From Berberis thunbergii (lineage: Eukaryota > Streptophyta > Magnoliopsida > Ranunculales > Berberidaceae), in NCBI GenBank assembly GCA_003290165.1, contig QNQO01000605.1, positions 496,001 to 560,000 on the forward strand: 64,000 nucleotides of DNA, written 5' to 3'. The position numbers and the translations under genes were made by a program. Shown here one piece after another: positions 43,270-55,460 of this stretch. Every line of letters begins with the position of its first letter. Within the stretch, counting starts at the first letter, position 1. The notes under the pieces were generated by a model. The model was not told where the DNA came from. It saw nothing but the letters and a program-made list of their open reading frames with translations, and ran no database searches.

Positions 43270-45990
43270 AACAACATCAAGCGCAGTGGACTGTGGGCTT
43301 ATTGGCATGAGGCTACCACTCTTCGTCTGTGCTTTCAAAAAAACCTTGCACCGCTTCTAAGCCTTCTCCTAAGAGGTCGGCTCCTTCGGAAGGGGCTCAA
43401 AGTTGTTGGGTGAGATCTTGCTGCTTTCACTGAAGCGAAAGTTGTTGCATCTGAGATGCAAGATGCTCAAGTGGAAGCCTCCATTTCTCTTCCCAAGTTG
43501 GAGGAGGCATATCTGAAAATGGTGCGGGTTGAAGATGTGACAAAGTTGAGCACTGAGTAGGTGAAGAATTTGAATAATCTTTTGTTGCAGACGGGTATGG
43601 CCACTTCGTCTATAGAAGACTGAAAGTACAACCCCCTCCTTGGATCAAGAGTCCTCTCAGCCTGCGAAAGTTGCCTGATCGGCGTCCCTATGGCGAGTGG
43701 TCCCCACCGCATCACCCCTACTATCTTCCGTACCACTCTCGACCTCAGCTTGAGGTGATGAATTGTCAAGAAATAATTTTCTTATTATTCCCCTTCAACT
43801 ACTTCCGAATCGACTCGTGGGAGGGCGCCGATCGTTGTGAGTAAAGAGAAAGCGGTGGAGGAGGCCCCTGATGCAGTGAAAACAAATAAGGGCGGTGTGG
43901 CATGATTTTGATCCCAATGGATCTTCTCCTAGATGCATGGCTCAGTCTGTTGGCTGGGAAATCATTCTTTGAGTTAAAAGGGGATACGTTAAGAGAGCGT
44001 ATGGACAAGGGGCAGAAACATCTAATGCTTGGGTTGTCATATCTGAACCCAATTTTCGTCACTGGGACAAAAGTTGATGCTGCTTGTGAGAGAGTATACA
44101 CCATGGAACAAGTTATTGCACATCTGTGGAAGTTGTATTCGGATGCTCTCCACGAGATCGAATCACTGTCGAAACAGCTTGGATGCCAGAAGCCTGTTGG
44201 ATCGGGGCCATACAGACCAAATTAGAGGCTCAAAGGGTCCATTTGGGGTCAGTTAATTCCGACTTGGCCAATGTGACATTTGTGATTAATAGGTTGGAGA
44301 AGGAGTTGGATCATGCCTAGCAGGATTTGAAGCTTGAAAGGGAGGTCGTGGCCAAGATGACGTCCGAGATTGAGGCTCTGATTGTTGAGAGAGGCAACGC
44401 GGAATCTGAATGGGTAACCCTATGTCAGCAGATGGAGGCTGACGCTGCTTTGAATGTCAAGTTGCAAGGACGGCATAATAGAATTTCCTCCTGACACAAA
44501 ATGAACTCAGCCCAATCTAGGATAAGCTAATCACTGAGCAATCCAGAACCGATGCATTAGCCGAAAAACTAGAGCAGTTGGAGCAAGAGCTTGCGGAGTC
44601 GAAAGTATGCGAGGAGTAGCTTTTCAAGGCCCAAAGCATGTTCCAATTCAATAGAATTGTGAAAGGAAGGCTGGAGCTGATGGAAGAAGAGCACGCTGAT
44701 TGGGATCACTATTACTACAAAGAAGTGGCCTTTGCGGAGTTTGGTGAAGTCTCTACTCATGGAAGAGGGCAACCCAGATCAGGGTGCTGGAGCAGTGGTG
44801 ACCCTGATTAGGGTGCTGGAGCAGTGGCACGTATGGAACCATCCCTTGCTCCTTCTCCTGCTAAGCCAAGTTCTGCTGTATCTGAATCTCCTCCTGATGA
44901 GGAGTAACTTTATATTTTTTGGATAATTAATGAAAGACGGTTTGTTAAGTAACATTTTGTACTTGTACTTTTTTGGAATTTTCTTGCTGAATCTTTTCTG
45001 TGTTGCCTTGCCATGGTGTTTGTCTTTAGACAAGAAATTTTGCTAAGTTAGGAAAACTGTCTAGTTCATCTGCTGATGAGAGTTCTGACCACTTATCTTG
45101 CGATTGCCTTTGGAATCAAGCAATTTTGGTCTGTACTCTTTAGAGATACAAAAGTTGTCTCGGGCAAACCTTGTAAATTGGCTAAACTCAGTGTGGGCGA
45201 ATAATTCGGTCGGGCAATAAACCATTTGAGATCATAGATTAATACATTTTGGATTCGTCAAGCCGTCTTGATCCGTCCTTCGCAGACTAAGCTGTAATTC
45301 AAACCAGAAGTTGTCTTCATCAGTCTAACTATACTTTGGCTAAGTGTGTGTGTCACTGTCGATGGTCGGATAGTGATCCCGACAAGTCGTCTGAGTCTGG
45401 CTTCGTGAACTCTGACTGGACTTCCACATTCTACATCGTCTTTGTCTGTTTTTGGCAGACTAGGACTCAGAGCAAACCAAAAGTTATCGTCATTAGTCAT
45501 AACTGACTAAATTTTGGTTAGGTTCGGGCACCATTGTTTATGGTCGAACAATGATCCATGGCAAGTCATCTTGATCAGGCGTTGTGAGTACTGACTAGAC
45601 TGCCACTTTCTAAGTCATCTTCATCCGCTCTTGGCGGATTACGTCTTAGAACATACCAAAAATTATCGTCATCAGTTGTAATTGACTAAACTTTGGTCAG
45701 GTTTGGCCACCATTGTCTTTGGTAGGACAATGATCCCAGGAAAATCATCTTGATCAGGCATTGTGAGCGCGTACTATACTCCCACTTTCTAAACCATCTT
45801 TATCCGCACTTGGCGGACTACGTCTTAAAGCGAGCTAGAAGTTATCGTCATCAGTCGTAACTGACTAAACCTTGGTCAGGTTTGGCCATCATTGTCTATA
45901 GTTGGAAAATGATTCTTGGCAAGTCATCTTAATTAGGCATTGTTACGGCTGACTAGGCTCCCACTTTATTAGCCATATTCATCCGCTCTT
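43270..45990 (-). mobile_element. Gypsy (Tat-like) fragment: extra ORF plus tandem repeats
   Basis: Plus-strand frames (43440-44930) encode coiled-coil-rich segments: SISLPKLEEAYLKMVRVEDV, RMDKGQKHLMLGLSYLNP, HLWKLYSDALHEIESLSKQL, LEQLEQELAESKV. They are interrupted by stops. Tandem repeats of about 180 bp follow (45250-45990; TTATCGTCATCAGTCGTAAC, CTTGGTCAGGTTTGG). The LYSDAL block matches the antisense ORF of gypsy B, and the repeats match those of gypsies A and B. The fragment is therefore the 3' part of a related element in minus orientation, without LTRs. Confidence 0.65.
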
Positions 45991-46059
45991 GAATTTAGGT
46001 TCTCAATTTATTTTGTTTGAATTTAGGGTATTTTGGTCAATTAGGTCTAGCCACATCGC

Positions 46060-46477
46060 TATGTTTGGGGATTCTATATATCTTTGCATTTAATTGTAAC
46101 TCTACTCCTCAATTCTTTATTTTTCTTGTTGACAAACTCATCCTAACATCAATATTTTTGAATCTATTTGTCTTTATTTATTTATGTATATAGGTTTGAT
46201 GTGATGCATTAATTTTTGATTGTTTTACTTCAACTATGGAGTTTTTTTAAGTAATGCATAAGTTGACATTTAAATTGTCAGCCATGTCATGGTTTGATAT
46301 CTCTTTTAGCAACTAGTTCATAGCGATTCTCTGTTTTATTATTAGTGGAGGACCCACCATAATTTTATAAGGGAAATATTGTGGTAATAATTGTAAATGT
46401 TCTCAAATTATTATTGTTTGATTAGTAGAATTGAACTTATTATTTGCTTTGTTTTGACTGAATTAAGATACTTTGAA
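46060..46477 (+). promoter_or_regulatory. Candidate promoter of the outer CACTA transposon gene
   Basis: ATTCTATATATCTTTGC at 46071-46087 is a plausible TATA box about 400 bp before the start codon at 46478. The interval is AT-rich, with a TTTTTCTTGTTG leader-like stretch and no competing frame. Confidence 0.35.
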
Positions 46478-46848
46478 ATGGACAAAACTTGGATTTCTAA
46501 GCCGAGGAATACACTTGAATTTGCAGAAGGGTTGAATTAATATATGGATTTTGCATTTGCAAACAAGTCATCTGATAATACTAATGACTACTAATTTTGA
46601 AGGATAACCTACATGTGGAAGATTCAATGGCATACCATTATATCTTGCAAAACATTGGGAAGAGATGGAAGAACAATAGGCATAGATTGTTCCATAAATT
46701 TTATGATCCTAAACTGTCCAGAGATGCTAATACTGCAAAACATCCTAAAGGCATCGATCGAAATGATTTGGCGCATTTTATTGACTACTGCTTGGATGAA
46801 AGGACAAATGTAACACAAAGTACTTACATGATTCAATTAAATAACTAG
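46478..46848 (+). pseudogene. Outer CACTA transposon gene, 5' half
   Basis: MDKTWISKPRNTLEFAEGLN, a stop, then YMDFAFANKSSD match the transposase-associated N-terminal domain of plant CACTA proteins. From about 46597 the frame reads AYHYILQNIGKRWKNNRHRL, FHKFYDPKLSRDANTA and IDRNDLAHFIDYCLDERTN, a Transposase_24-type block. The gene is cut 16 bases further on by the 13 kb nested element. Its continuation (KCEKNNKILKETNR) lies at about 59890. Confidence 0.75.
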
Positions 46849-46863
46849 AAATTTGCTAATAAA

Positions 46864-47075
46864 CACTACACCAAAAGGCCTGATTAGCTACACAGGGGTG
46901 GCCACGGTTCTAAGCCGTTGGTGTGTTTGCCACGGCTAAAAACCGTGGCTATAGTGCCCAACGGTTTAAAACCGTGGCTAAAAAAAGGCTTGGCCACGGT
47001 TCTAAACCGTTGGTGTGATTGCCACGGCTAAAAACCGTGGCTATAGTGCCCAACGGCTTAAAACCGTTGCAAAAG
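46864..47075. repeat. Left terminus and subterminal repeats of the Pack-CACTA
   Basis: CACTACACCAAAAGGCCTGA is followed by alternating GCCACGGTTCTAAGCCGTTG and GGCTAAAAACCGTGGC motifs in inverted pairs. A near copy of this terminus occurs at 55241. Confidence 0.85.
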
Positions 47076-48330
47076 TGCACGTGTGTTGCACGTGGATGTG
47101 TGGAGAAGTAAGTCGATTTCTCGCAGGCGAAATTTTGCGAAAAAAATTTGCTTTCTGCTTTGCGTTCCCGCTCCATCTCCCCCCAACTCTGCAATTTCAA
47201 CCCATAATTTACTTCAAACCCTAAAATTTCAAGGAGAGGGAAAGAGAGAAGGAGAAGGAGAAGGAGAAGGAAAGAGAGAGGGAGAAGTCGAGGAGGAGCA
47301 GTAGTCGGTCGAGAAGGCAATACGAAGAGTGTAGAAGGCGAGACAGAGAGAGCTTCTTCTTCTAGGGATCAGTTCTTCAATCTGTGACCCTAAACTTCGT
47401 AAGTTTTCTTTGAAAGATCGCTATCTGCTTGTTTAGATCTTCCTTCTTAAGCTCTCTAATGTGTGTTATTTTTATCTTCGATTAAGTAAATGTAGTTCAA
47501 TCTATGCTCTGAACGATCAATCGTTGATTTCTCTCTCTGCTTTTTTGTACTAATTTTTAGTTAGCTTGAATGAAATGAAGACACAACTTAGGTTTTCTTA
47601 ACTAACACCTTCTTCATTCTTGTTTTGTTACATTTTCTAGTTTCAATCTCTGCAATTTTTGTGTTTGTTTCGATGGATTGATTGGCATTGCTTTATGTTC
47701 TATTTGTGCAAGTTTCGGATTTCTAAAAATTTAGGGAGACTCTTTGTAATTTTAGAGCTACTTTACATTTTTGCATCTTTATGTCATAAAAGATTTTGAA
47801 TTCAGCAATGCTGCAAGTGTAATCTTTTTGAACAATTTCAAATCTGATCTTAACTCAGAGATCCCACCCAACTTGTCATTGTAGGTTTCCAACATCTGTT
47901 TTCGTTAAATCCCCTTCAGTTTCTTCTTTGCATCACACATACTTTACAAGATAGAGATTGAGATGGATCTGAAACTCTTATTTTTCATTCAGTTACTAAA
48001 GATCTATGGAGATCTTGTTTAGATTCATTCCTACAAACTTGTTTTTGCGGATCTCCTGTGCTTTCTAAATGTGTTTTCAGTTTTTATAATGTACTAATAC
48101 AAGTGAAACACCCACCCTATTCGATACTCGTCCACTCAACTCTTTGATTTTCATTATTTTGGAGAAACTCAATTGAACTGAATTTGGTTATCACAATCAC
48201 ACGTGCATTCACATCTAGATTAAATCATTAAAATATATATGGGGGTAATTCGTATGCAACATTTTCTTTGCAATTACTTGTTTGGGTACCATGAGATTTT
48301 GATTTTTTTTCTTGATGTGAACCAGAGAAA
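47076..48330 (+). promoter_or_regulatory. Leader region of the captured methionine synthase, with a leader intron
   Basis: After a GA-rich microsatellite (GGAGAAGGAGAAGGAGAAGG, 47240-47290), a leader-like stretch ends in a donor (CTTC|GTAAGT at 47399/47400). An acceptor (GTGAACCAG) at about 48324 lies 6 bases before the start codon at 48331. Plant methionine synthase genes commonly have a leader intron. So the element probably captured the 5' region too, or supplies its own promoter from the subterminal DNA. Confidence 0.45.
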
Positions 48331-50575
48331 ATGGCATCACATATTGTTGGATATCCTCGCATGGGCCCCAAAAGAGAGCTCAAGTTCGCCTTGGAATCTT
48401 TCTGGGATGGCAAGACCACTGCCGAGGATTTGCAGAAGGTTTCTGCTGATCTCAGGTCCTCCATTTGGAAGCAAATGGCATCGGTCGGGATCAAGTACAT
48501 CCCCAGCAACACCTTTTCATACTATGATCAAGTGCTTGACGCTACAGCGATGATCGAAGCTGTTCCTTCCAGATACAACATGACTGGTGGTGAGATTGGG
48601 TTTGACACCTACTTCTCCATGGCCAGAGGAAATGCCTCTGTAGCTGCTATGGAAATGACCAAGTGGTTTGACACCAACTAGTAAGTGATGATATCCTTTT
48701 TCATAACTTCAAACAAGTTTCATTGATCCATGGAGTTTTGTGTATTAATTGGGTTCTAATTGATGCAGCCATTTCATTGTCCTTGAGTTGGGACCAGAGA
48801 CCAAGTTCACTTATTCTTCCCACAAGGCAGTGAATGAATACAAAGAGGCCAAGGCGGTATGTGCACTCAGGAATTTTATTATTAGTCGAATTGTAATGGT
48901 AGAGCTATGCCATGTTGATATTACTTGGTAATGGTTAAGTCTCCTTAAATCTTTCCTTCTTTCTGTTTTGCAGCTTGGCCTTGAGACCGTCCCAGTCCTT
49001 GTAGGCCCTGTCTCTTACTTGTTGCTATCAAAGCCCGCCAAGGGTGTAGAGAAATCCTTTTCTCTTCTCTCCCTTCTCGGAAGCATTCTTCCAGTGTACA
49101 AGTAAGTTTGCCCATGAGTGTTGCTATCTATATTTCCTAGTATGCCCACTCCAATTAGATAGAACTAATGAATGATGATCACATTTTTTTCAGGGAAGTA
49201 GTTACTAAGTTGAAGGCTGTCGGTGCTTCCCGGATTCAGTTTGATGAGCCCACCCTAGTGTTGGATCTTGAGGCTCACCAACTTCAAGCATTTACTCAGG
49301 CCTATTCTGAACTAGAATCAACTTTGTCTAGCCTTAATGTTATCTTTGAGTCATACTTTGCTGATGTTCCAGCTGAGGCATACAAGACAGTCACTTCTTT
49401 GAAGGGTGTTACAGGAGTAGGGTTTGATTTGGTTCGAGGGACTCAAACCTTTGATCTGATTAAAGGTTGATTCCCTTTGGACAAATACCTCTTTGCTGGT
49501 GTGGTTGATGGAAGGAATATCTGGGCTAATGATCTTGCTGCGTCTGTCAGTACCCTTCAGACTCTCGTAGGCATTGTGGGGAAAGGTAATCATCCTAGAG
49601 ACACAATGCACTAGTTTTTTTTATTAATCAATCAGGTTGAACTGATTTATCGTGATATCAATTATCCTATTCAGACAAGTTGGTGGTTTCCACCTCATGC
49701 TCACTCCTCCACAGTGCTGTCGATTTGATCAACGAGACCAAGCTAGATGATGAAATCAAATCATGGCTTGCATTTGCTGCACAGAAGGTTGTTGAAGTGA
49801 ACGCCTTGGCGAAGGCATTGTCTGGCCAAAAGGATGAGGTATCCATTCTTATCTTTAGTTCCAAAGTTTCTATTTTTGTATGTTTGCTGTTGGCATGCAT
49901 CACTCAAATTTTATGGCCCTATAATTGTTCAGTATGGTGGTTAATGTCACTTTGATGTTTTCCTAAGAACCTCGGACCCTATAGTGCATGCTATCATACT
50001 GGGACTTGGCAATTTGATTTACCCAGATCTATAAATATTTATAATTATATTGAACAGCGAATAAATATAGTTGTGTTTGTCTCACTGTATTTGCTATATT
50101 GACATGCTTTTTTCTCTGCTAATGCTGCTGCTCAAGCTTCAAGAAAATCCTCCCCAAGGGTGACAAATGAGGGCGTTCAGAAAGTCGTAAGTGATCTGAG
50201 GATATTTTGTATTTTACTATTTCACAACTTTTCATGCTTACTAATCTTTACTGTCTATATTTTCTCAGACTGCTGCTTTGAAGGGCTCTGATCACCGTAG
50301 AACTACAAATGTGAGTGCCAGATTGGATGCTCAGCAGAAGAAGTTAAACCTTCCAATCCTCCCAACCATGACCATTGGGTCTTTCTCTCAGACTGCTGAC
50401 CTTAGGAGAGTCCGCCGTGAATTCAAGGGAAACAAGTGAGTGATCTCTAGCAATATTATCTATTGACCTCATGATTTCAGCTTCAAGCAATTCTGTTCCA
50501 CTAACATTTAATCCGATTTTCAGGATTTCTGAGGATAATTATGTAAAGGTCATAAAAGAGGATAATTATGATTTA
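48331..50575 (+). pseudogene. Cobalamin-independent methionine synthase (MetE), N-terminal half with a nonsense mutation
   Basis: Eight plus-strand exons (48331-48680, 48769-48856, 48974-49101, 49194-49585, 49675-49838, about 50106-50186, 50269-50435, 50524 to about 50575) encode residues 1 to about 445 of about 765. Key blocks are [80 protein letters not shown] and [20 protein letters not shown], then [15 protein letters not shown] at the start of the C-terminal domain. The C-terminal catalytic domain with the zinc ligands is absent. One stop (GGA to TGA) follows DLIKG at 49468-49470. The normal enzyme transfers methyl from methyl-tetrahydrofolate to homocysteine in the cytosol. This copy could give only a short N-terminal product. 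Confidence 0.9.
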
Positions 50576-51713
50576 TTTTATTTCTTTTTTGGGCAGGTCG
50601 AGGTTTCTGACAGAGAGAGAGTATTGCTTCTCAAGGTTGCAGAACTATAGGCCAGGTAGGTCATTACTGGTGCAGATCAAGTAGCTTAGTTGAAAATTTT
50701 TCATCTTTAGGATATATGAACTACTGATGACAGAAGCTATATACTTATGCTGGTCTTCAGTATTGACTAGTTATGCTATAAGCTGTATATTACCTACCTA
50801 CTTTGCTTCATTGTTTTGGTGCCTATTTGATATGTTTTCAACTTTTCATACTGAGAATCAAGATTAAATAGAAAAGTTACTGCTGAACATATTACTTATG
50901 AGAGTTTTTTTTTCCTATTGAAACTCAAATGGAGCACTTTTGTATTATGATAAAATGGACTCCATGGTTGCAATATTAGAGTATGATCTGCTTTGCAAAC
51001 TGTCAATATACATAGTTGAGGAAGACACTTAGGGAACAAAACTTGTTCATATGGGTGAATTACGACCTAGTGAATGTGCTGATGTTGGCTATTTATATAT
51101 GAAATAACTGAGGTACTCAATGTGCTAATTTGTAAAAGTGATGGAATCATCATTTATTTGCTTCCTATTTAATGATCAACCATCTATAACTGTAATGCAT
51201 GGTGGAAGCATGTAGGAATCAGCACAATTAGATTGGAATAAACAAAAACCTATTAGATTGCTCCATGCTATGATATGAACAAATTTATGTTCAATCCCTT
51301 GAGGATGCCCCGTACTTAAAGATCAGATGAACTGTGTATAAACTTTGTGTCTAGTTCGCTTATTGTAATGAGATATTTGAGGTCACTAAATTTTCTATAC
51401 GTAACAGGTGGCTACACAATAGAAAAGTGGCTACCCTTCTTCTTCAGAAGTTGCTATTCTACTTCCCTCCATCTTCAGATACTGACCTGAGCAGGTAAGA
51501 ATGATTACCTTATTGCATTTTTCTCCTTGTAGAATTGGTAATGCAACTTAATCAAGAAAATTGATAGGCTATTCACATAAGTTTAGTTTCATTTTAAAGT
51601 ACTGAAAGTAATGTTCTCTTAGCATAAATTTGCTACCCATAAATTGGACAAAAAGTAATTCTCAGAGTTTAGTTTTATTGGAGTGTTTGACATTATATTG
51701 TTTTGTTTTGCAG
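50576..51713. other. Spacer inside the Pack-CACTA
   Basis: AT-rich, intron-like DNA. One exon-like piece at about 51408-51497 lies between an acceptor (AACAG) and a donor (GAGCAG|GTAAGA), but no family is recognised. It might be a GrpE leader exon. Confidence 0.35.
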
Positions 51714-52698
51714 GCGACAGTTATCTAATTTTTGATACCACTAGTTCACAAAATTGGCCTTCGTTACCATCTAAGAAACAGACAAACAAGCCTACTGATG
51801 GACAGGCACCTGTTACCGATGAGGAGACCCCAAAGGCTAGTGCAGAAGCCAAACGTGAGAAGGAAGAAGCATACATTCACAAATTAGAATTTCTTCTGAC
51901 TGTGAAGGAAGACTTGTTTAAGAATAAGCGTGCGGAGATGAATCGCATGCAAAATAGTGTTCTCAGGGGCTATGCAGATACGCTAGCGATAATGGACAGA
52001 ACAAGACTAGAATAAGAGAACTCCAAAAAGATTGGTATCCAGGTTAGAATTTCTTGAATTATCCATGATCTGTATCAAATATCTGATTATTTATTTATTT
52101 ATTTATTTATTATTATTACTTACTCTTGAAATCTTACTTCTCGTAAATGCTGCAAAACTTTGCAAATAGCTTATTAGATGTTGCTGACAATCTAGGAAGA
52201 GCTTCAACAGTTGTTAAAGATAGCTTTTCGAAGATAGATCAAACAAAAGACTCTGCTGGTGCTGTTCCACTGCTGAAAACACTTCTAGAAGGTGTTGAAA
52301 TGACCAACAAGCAACTTGCTGAGGTGACGTAGTATTTTACGATGTACATAGTAGCCTGTAGTAGTTTGGTATAAGGTAGTTAATGGATGGATAAAATGTG
52401 GTCCATTAAGCCCCAATTTTAGATTAAAAAAAGATATTTATCTTTTGTATTGGGTGTTCTTTGAAGGGGAGAATTTCTCACTCTAGCTTCCTATAATTAA
52501 TTTTTTTTATTGTTTTGCCTTGTCTTAAAAAAAGGTAACTTTTGCATCATTTCTTTGTGTATGTCGTTAATTCTATATATAAATTCTAGAGTATATTCTA
52601 GAAACTAAAGTCTTGAGAATGCCTCCTCTCAGGTATTCAGGAAGTATGGAGTGGAGAAATACGATCCAATGAATGAACATTTTGCTGCTGTTTTGAAG
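51714..52698 (+). pseudogene. Captured mitochondrial GrpE (Hsp70 nucleotide exchange factor) exons
   Basis: Exon 1 (51714-52042) encodes a variable linker, then YIHKLEFLLTVKEDLFKNKR, AEMNRMQNSVLRGYADT, DRTRLE, a stop, and ENSKKIGIQ. Exon 2 (52156-52323) encodes NFANSLLDVADNLGRASTVV, FSKIDQTKDSAGAVPLLKTL and LEGVEMTNKQLAEV. Exon 3 (52633-52698) encodes FRKYGVEKYDPMNEHFAAVL. These match the long coiled coil and four-helix region of plant mitochondrial GrpE (Mge1 type), which exchanges ADP on Hsp70. The stop at 52012-52014, loss of the AG before exon 2 (GCAA), and the missing beta-domain make it non-functional. Confidence 0.85.
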
Positions 52699-53077
52699 GT
52701 ATGGCCACAATAAAATTATAGGAGATGATTGCATTCTGTTGGTGATTAAGCATCCAACTACTCACTTCTCTGATGCTTTATCTTCTACTTTGATGAAAAA
52801 ATAAGGTTGGCAGTTAAAGGCTGGCAAGGAAAGAAAAAGAAAAACAGAATGTCTAGGTGAAGGGGTAAGGTTTTAATGTTCACAAGATAAGTTCATCGTT
52901 GAGGAGTTTAATATGGAGTAGGTAATGCCGAGGTTGGATACGACAGTAAGACCGGGAGTAGAGTAGCTAGGTTGAGTGGGGGTTTGGGGAGTAGGAATAT
53001 TATGTAGTAACCATTGGGAATCACATTTCAAGTAATATTGCATGGATAAAGTGACACTTATTAAAGGGAAATTCCAA

Positions 53078-53160
53078 ATGGTGAGGGAACTAGTGAGGGA
53101 GGGGGGTGAAGCCGTTCATCCCCCTCGAGATGCGTGAAAGCACGTATCTCCCATTCATCA
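53078..53160. repeat. Half copy of the GAGGGAGG foldback MITE
   Basis: AGTGAGGGAGGGGGGTGAAG..CCGTTCATCCCCCTCGAGATG resembles one arm of the hairpin at 19006-19190. The second arm is missing. Confidence 0.55.
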
Positions 53161-53854
53161 AGGATTTTATTGAAATGATTAACCATGGAAGGTTTGAGCA
53201 ATTAAGGTTGAGGTAATGGCTTTTCCTATCCTAAGTCCATTATTCTATATAATATACCTCCATTTCCTTTCGTAATGGTAATTTTTCTTGTATACTATTA
53301 TCTTTATGCATTTTTCTCATTAAAGAGTCATGGCAAGGTGCTGTCTTGGCTTGGGACAAAGTTGTTTTGCTCTGTTTCTGTTCAGAAACAGGGCAGCGAT
53401 GGCTGGAAGGTGCAATGTGCAGGCGCAGAGGAATTGGCTGCAGTTGCTCTATTTTTTCAAGGAAAAACACAGCAGGTCTGTTGTGTTTGTTTTGAGGAAA
53501 AATAGAGCAGGTGGCTATGTTTTATCGGCAAGGAGCGTTTGCTTTAGCTAGAGAGCAGCAGGTCAGTTTAAAGTTTGTTGTTTCTTGCTTTGCTTTGTTA
53601 AACAAAAGAATGCAGCCATTCTCCAAAATATGATACAATAAATGTTTTTGATAACTATGTTTGTTAGACAAATCATACTTGTTCTAATGAATGATTTTCA
53701 GAGGTGAATGTTTCAATTCATTTAGTGGATCATATACTCCAGACACACTGCTAGTTTGAATTGTTTAAACTAGTATTTTTTACATTTGGGCATGACTTGT
53801 TCATTTACAACTATTTGTGACAACTAAGTTTGGAAAATTGTGGTTTATTTTCAG
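53161..53854. other. Spacer inside the Pack-CACTA
   Basis: Contains AAGTCCATTATTCTATATAA-TATACCTCC at 53235-53263, which recurs at 54484-54512, and short Cys/Gln-rich frames (53275-53551) without a recognised family. Confidence 0.4.
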
Positions 53855-54836
53855 CTGCTGGCCCGCCTTCACCTGCTAGTCATTTACGTGATGTCTTCTA
53901 CCGAATGGGTTTAAGTGACAAGGTTACTTTGCCATCATGCTCCATACTTAATTTTGTGTTTTTCATGATTATTTTTAATTGTGCTTCTAGCAACTTAACC
54001 TACAGCTGTTTATAGGAAATAGTTGCATTATCTGGTGCGCACACGCTGGGGAGATCCAGACCAGAACGCAGTGGTTGGGGCAAGCCAGAAACTAAATACA
54101 CAGTATGTTGCTAAAAATCATCAATTATCATTGTATTGTTCGTGTTTAGTAGTCTTTTTTTTTTTTGGTTAAAAATCGTGTTTAGTAGTCATTGAACAAT
54201 TCTAAGTTACTAGTTCCTTCTCATTTGCTAGCCTCTTGTATTTTTCAAGAAATAAAGGATTTAAGCTTTGGCTCATTTTTCAGAATTCACTTGTCTGAAG
54301 ATATCTCTGCTACCCACGTAGTAACTAGTAAGATGGTTCACAGCAAATAACGTTCCACTTATTTTGTTTTTAATGACATGACAGAAAGATGGTCCTGGAG
54401 CACCAGGAGGACAGTCATGGACTGCCAAGTGGTTGAAATTTGACAACTCTTATTTCAGCCTAGCTGTATTAACATGCTGCGGATAAGTCCATTATTCTAT
54501 ATAATATACCTCCCTTTATCAGTCTTAACATGTTGCGGATAACTGATACATTCAAGATATCAAAGAGAAAAGGGACGAAGATTTGTTGGTTTTACCGACT
54601 GACGCTGCCCTGTTTGAAGATCCATCATTCAAGGTAAAGATAATAAGTTTGTTACTTTTGTGGTTTATTGCTAAGCTCTGGGATGTAATATACAATCTTG
54701 TTTGGGGGTATGACATGTTCTTATACTGTAGGTATATGCTGAGAAATATGCAGTAGATCAAGATGCATTTTTCAAGGACTATGCTGAAGCACATGCGACA
54801 CTCAGCAACCTGGGGGCTAAATTCGACCCTCCAGAG
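53855..54836 (+). pseudogene. Captured chloroplast (stromal/thylakoid) ascorbate peroxidase exons
   Basis: Exons 53855-53922, 54016-54102, 54385 to about 54460, 54556-54633 and 54732-54836 encode [80 protein letters not shown] and [26 protein letters not shown] holds the proximal heme-ligand His. The upstream exons with the distal Arg/His (WHDAGTY type) and the downstream membrane anchor are absent. The GPGAPGG insert is characteristic of chloroplast forms, which reduce peroxide with ascorbate. A short insertion disrupts the third/fourth exon junction. Confidence 0.88.
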
Positions 54837-55240
54837 GTATTCCCTTGGCACATTTTTTTTTGCCATATTTTATGCATTTGAGATCAAATTTTACTATCTA
54901 ATTCTTACCTCAATTTTTTAACTAACGGTTAAAATATCAGTGCTTTTATTTTTCATTTGAACCACTCACTTTAGATGGTCCATAGAGTTAACTAGAGATG
55001 AAAAGTTGGAGATCATAAGGAAATTACTAATTTCCAATCACCACAAAGACCACAGTATTTGAGTTTTCATCTTTTGCAGATTATAACTGAGAGTTCATTG
55101 GGACATAATGTGGTTATTATTTTTAACTTTCTTCATTTTTTAGATTTTTTTCCCTTGACTTGATTAAATTTGAGCCTCTGATGTTTTTGTATTCCTTGAT
55201 TTATATGCGCATGGAAAAGGTATGCGTCCTCGTTACTTAT

Positions 55241-55460
55241 CACTACACCAAAAGGCCAGTTTAGCTACGCCGACCTGGCCACGGTTCTAAACCGTTGGTG
55301 TATTTGCCACGGCTAAAAATCGTAGCTATAAGTACCAACGGCTTAAAACCGTGGGTAAAAAAAAACCTGGCCACGGCTTAAAACCGTTGGTATATTTGGA
55401 ACGGCTAAAAACCATGGCTAGTAGTAGCAACGGTTCAAAACCGTTGCAAAAAAAAACTTC
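55241..55460. repeat. Second CACTACACCAAAAGGCC left terminus within the Pack-CACTA
   Basis: CACTACACCAAAAGGCCAGT followed by GGCCACGGTTCTAAACCGTT repeats closely matches the left end at 46864 and has the same orientation. Upstream bases are TAT, unlike the AAA at the right end. It is either a nested element sharing the right end or a duplicated terminus. Confidence 0.75.

Noticed and set aside
47015..47320. Leu/Pro-rich frames near the left end of the Pack-CACTA
   Set aside because: They lie over subterminal repeats and a GAGAAGG microsatellite, without homology to a known protein.
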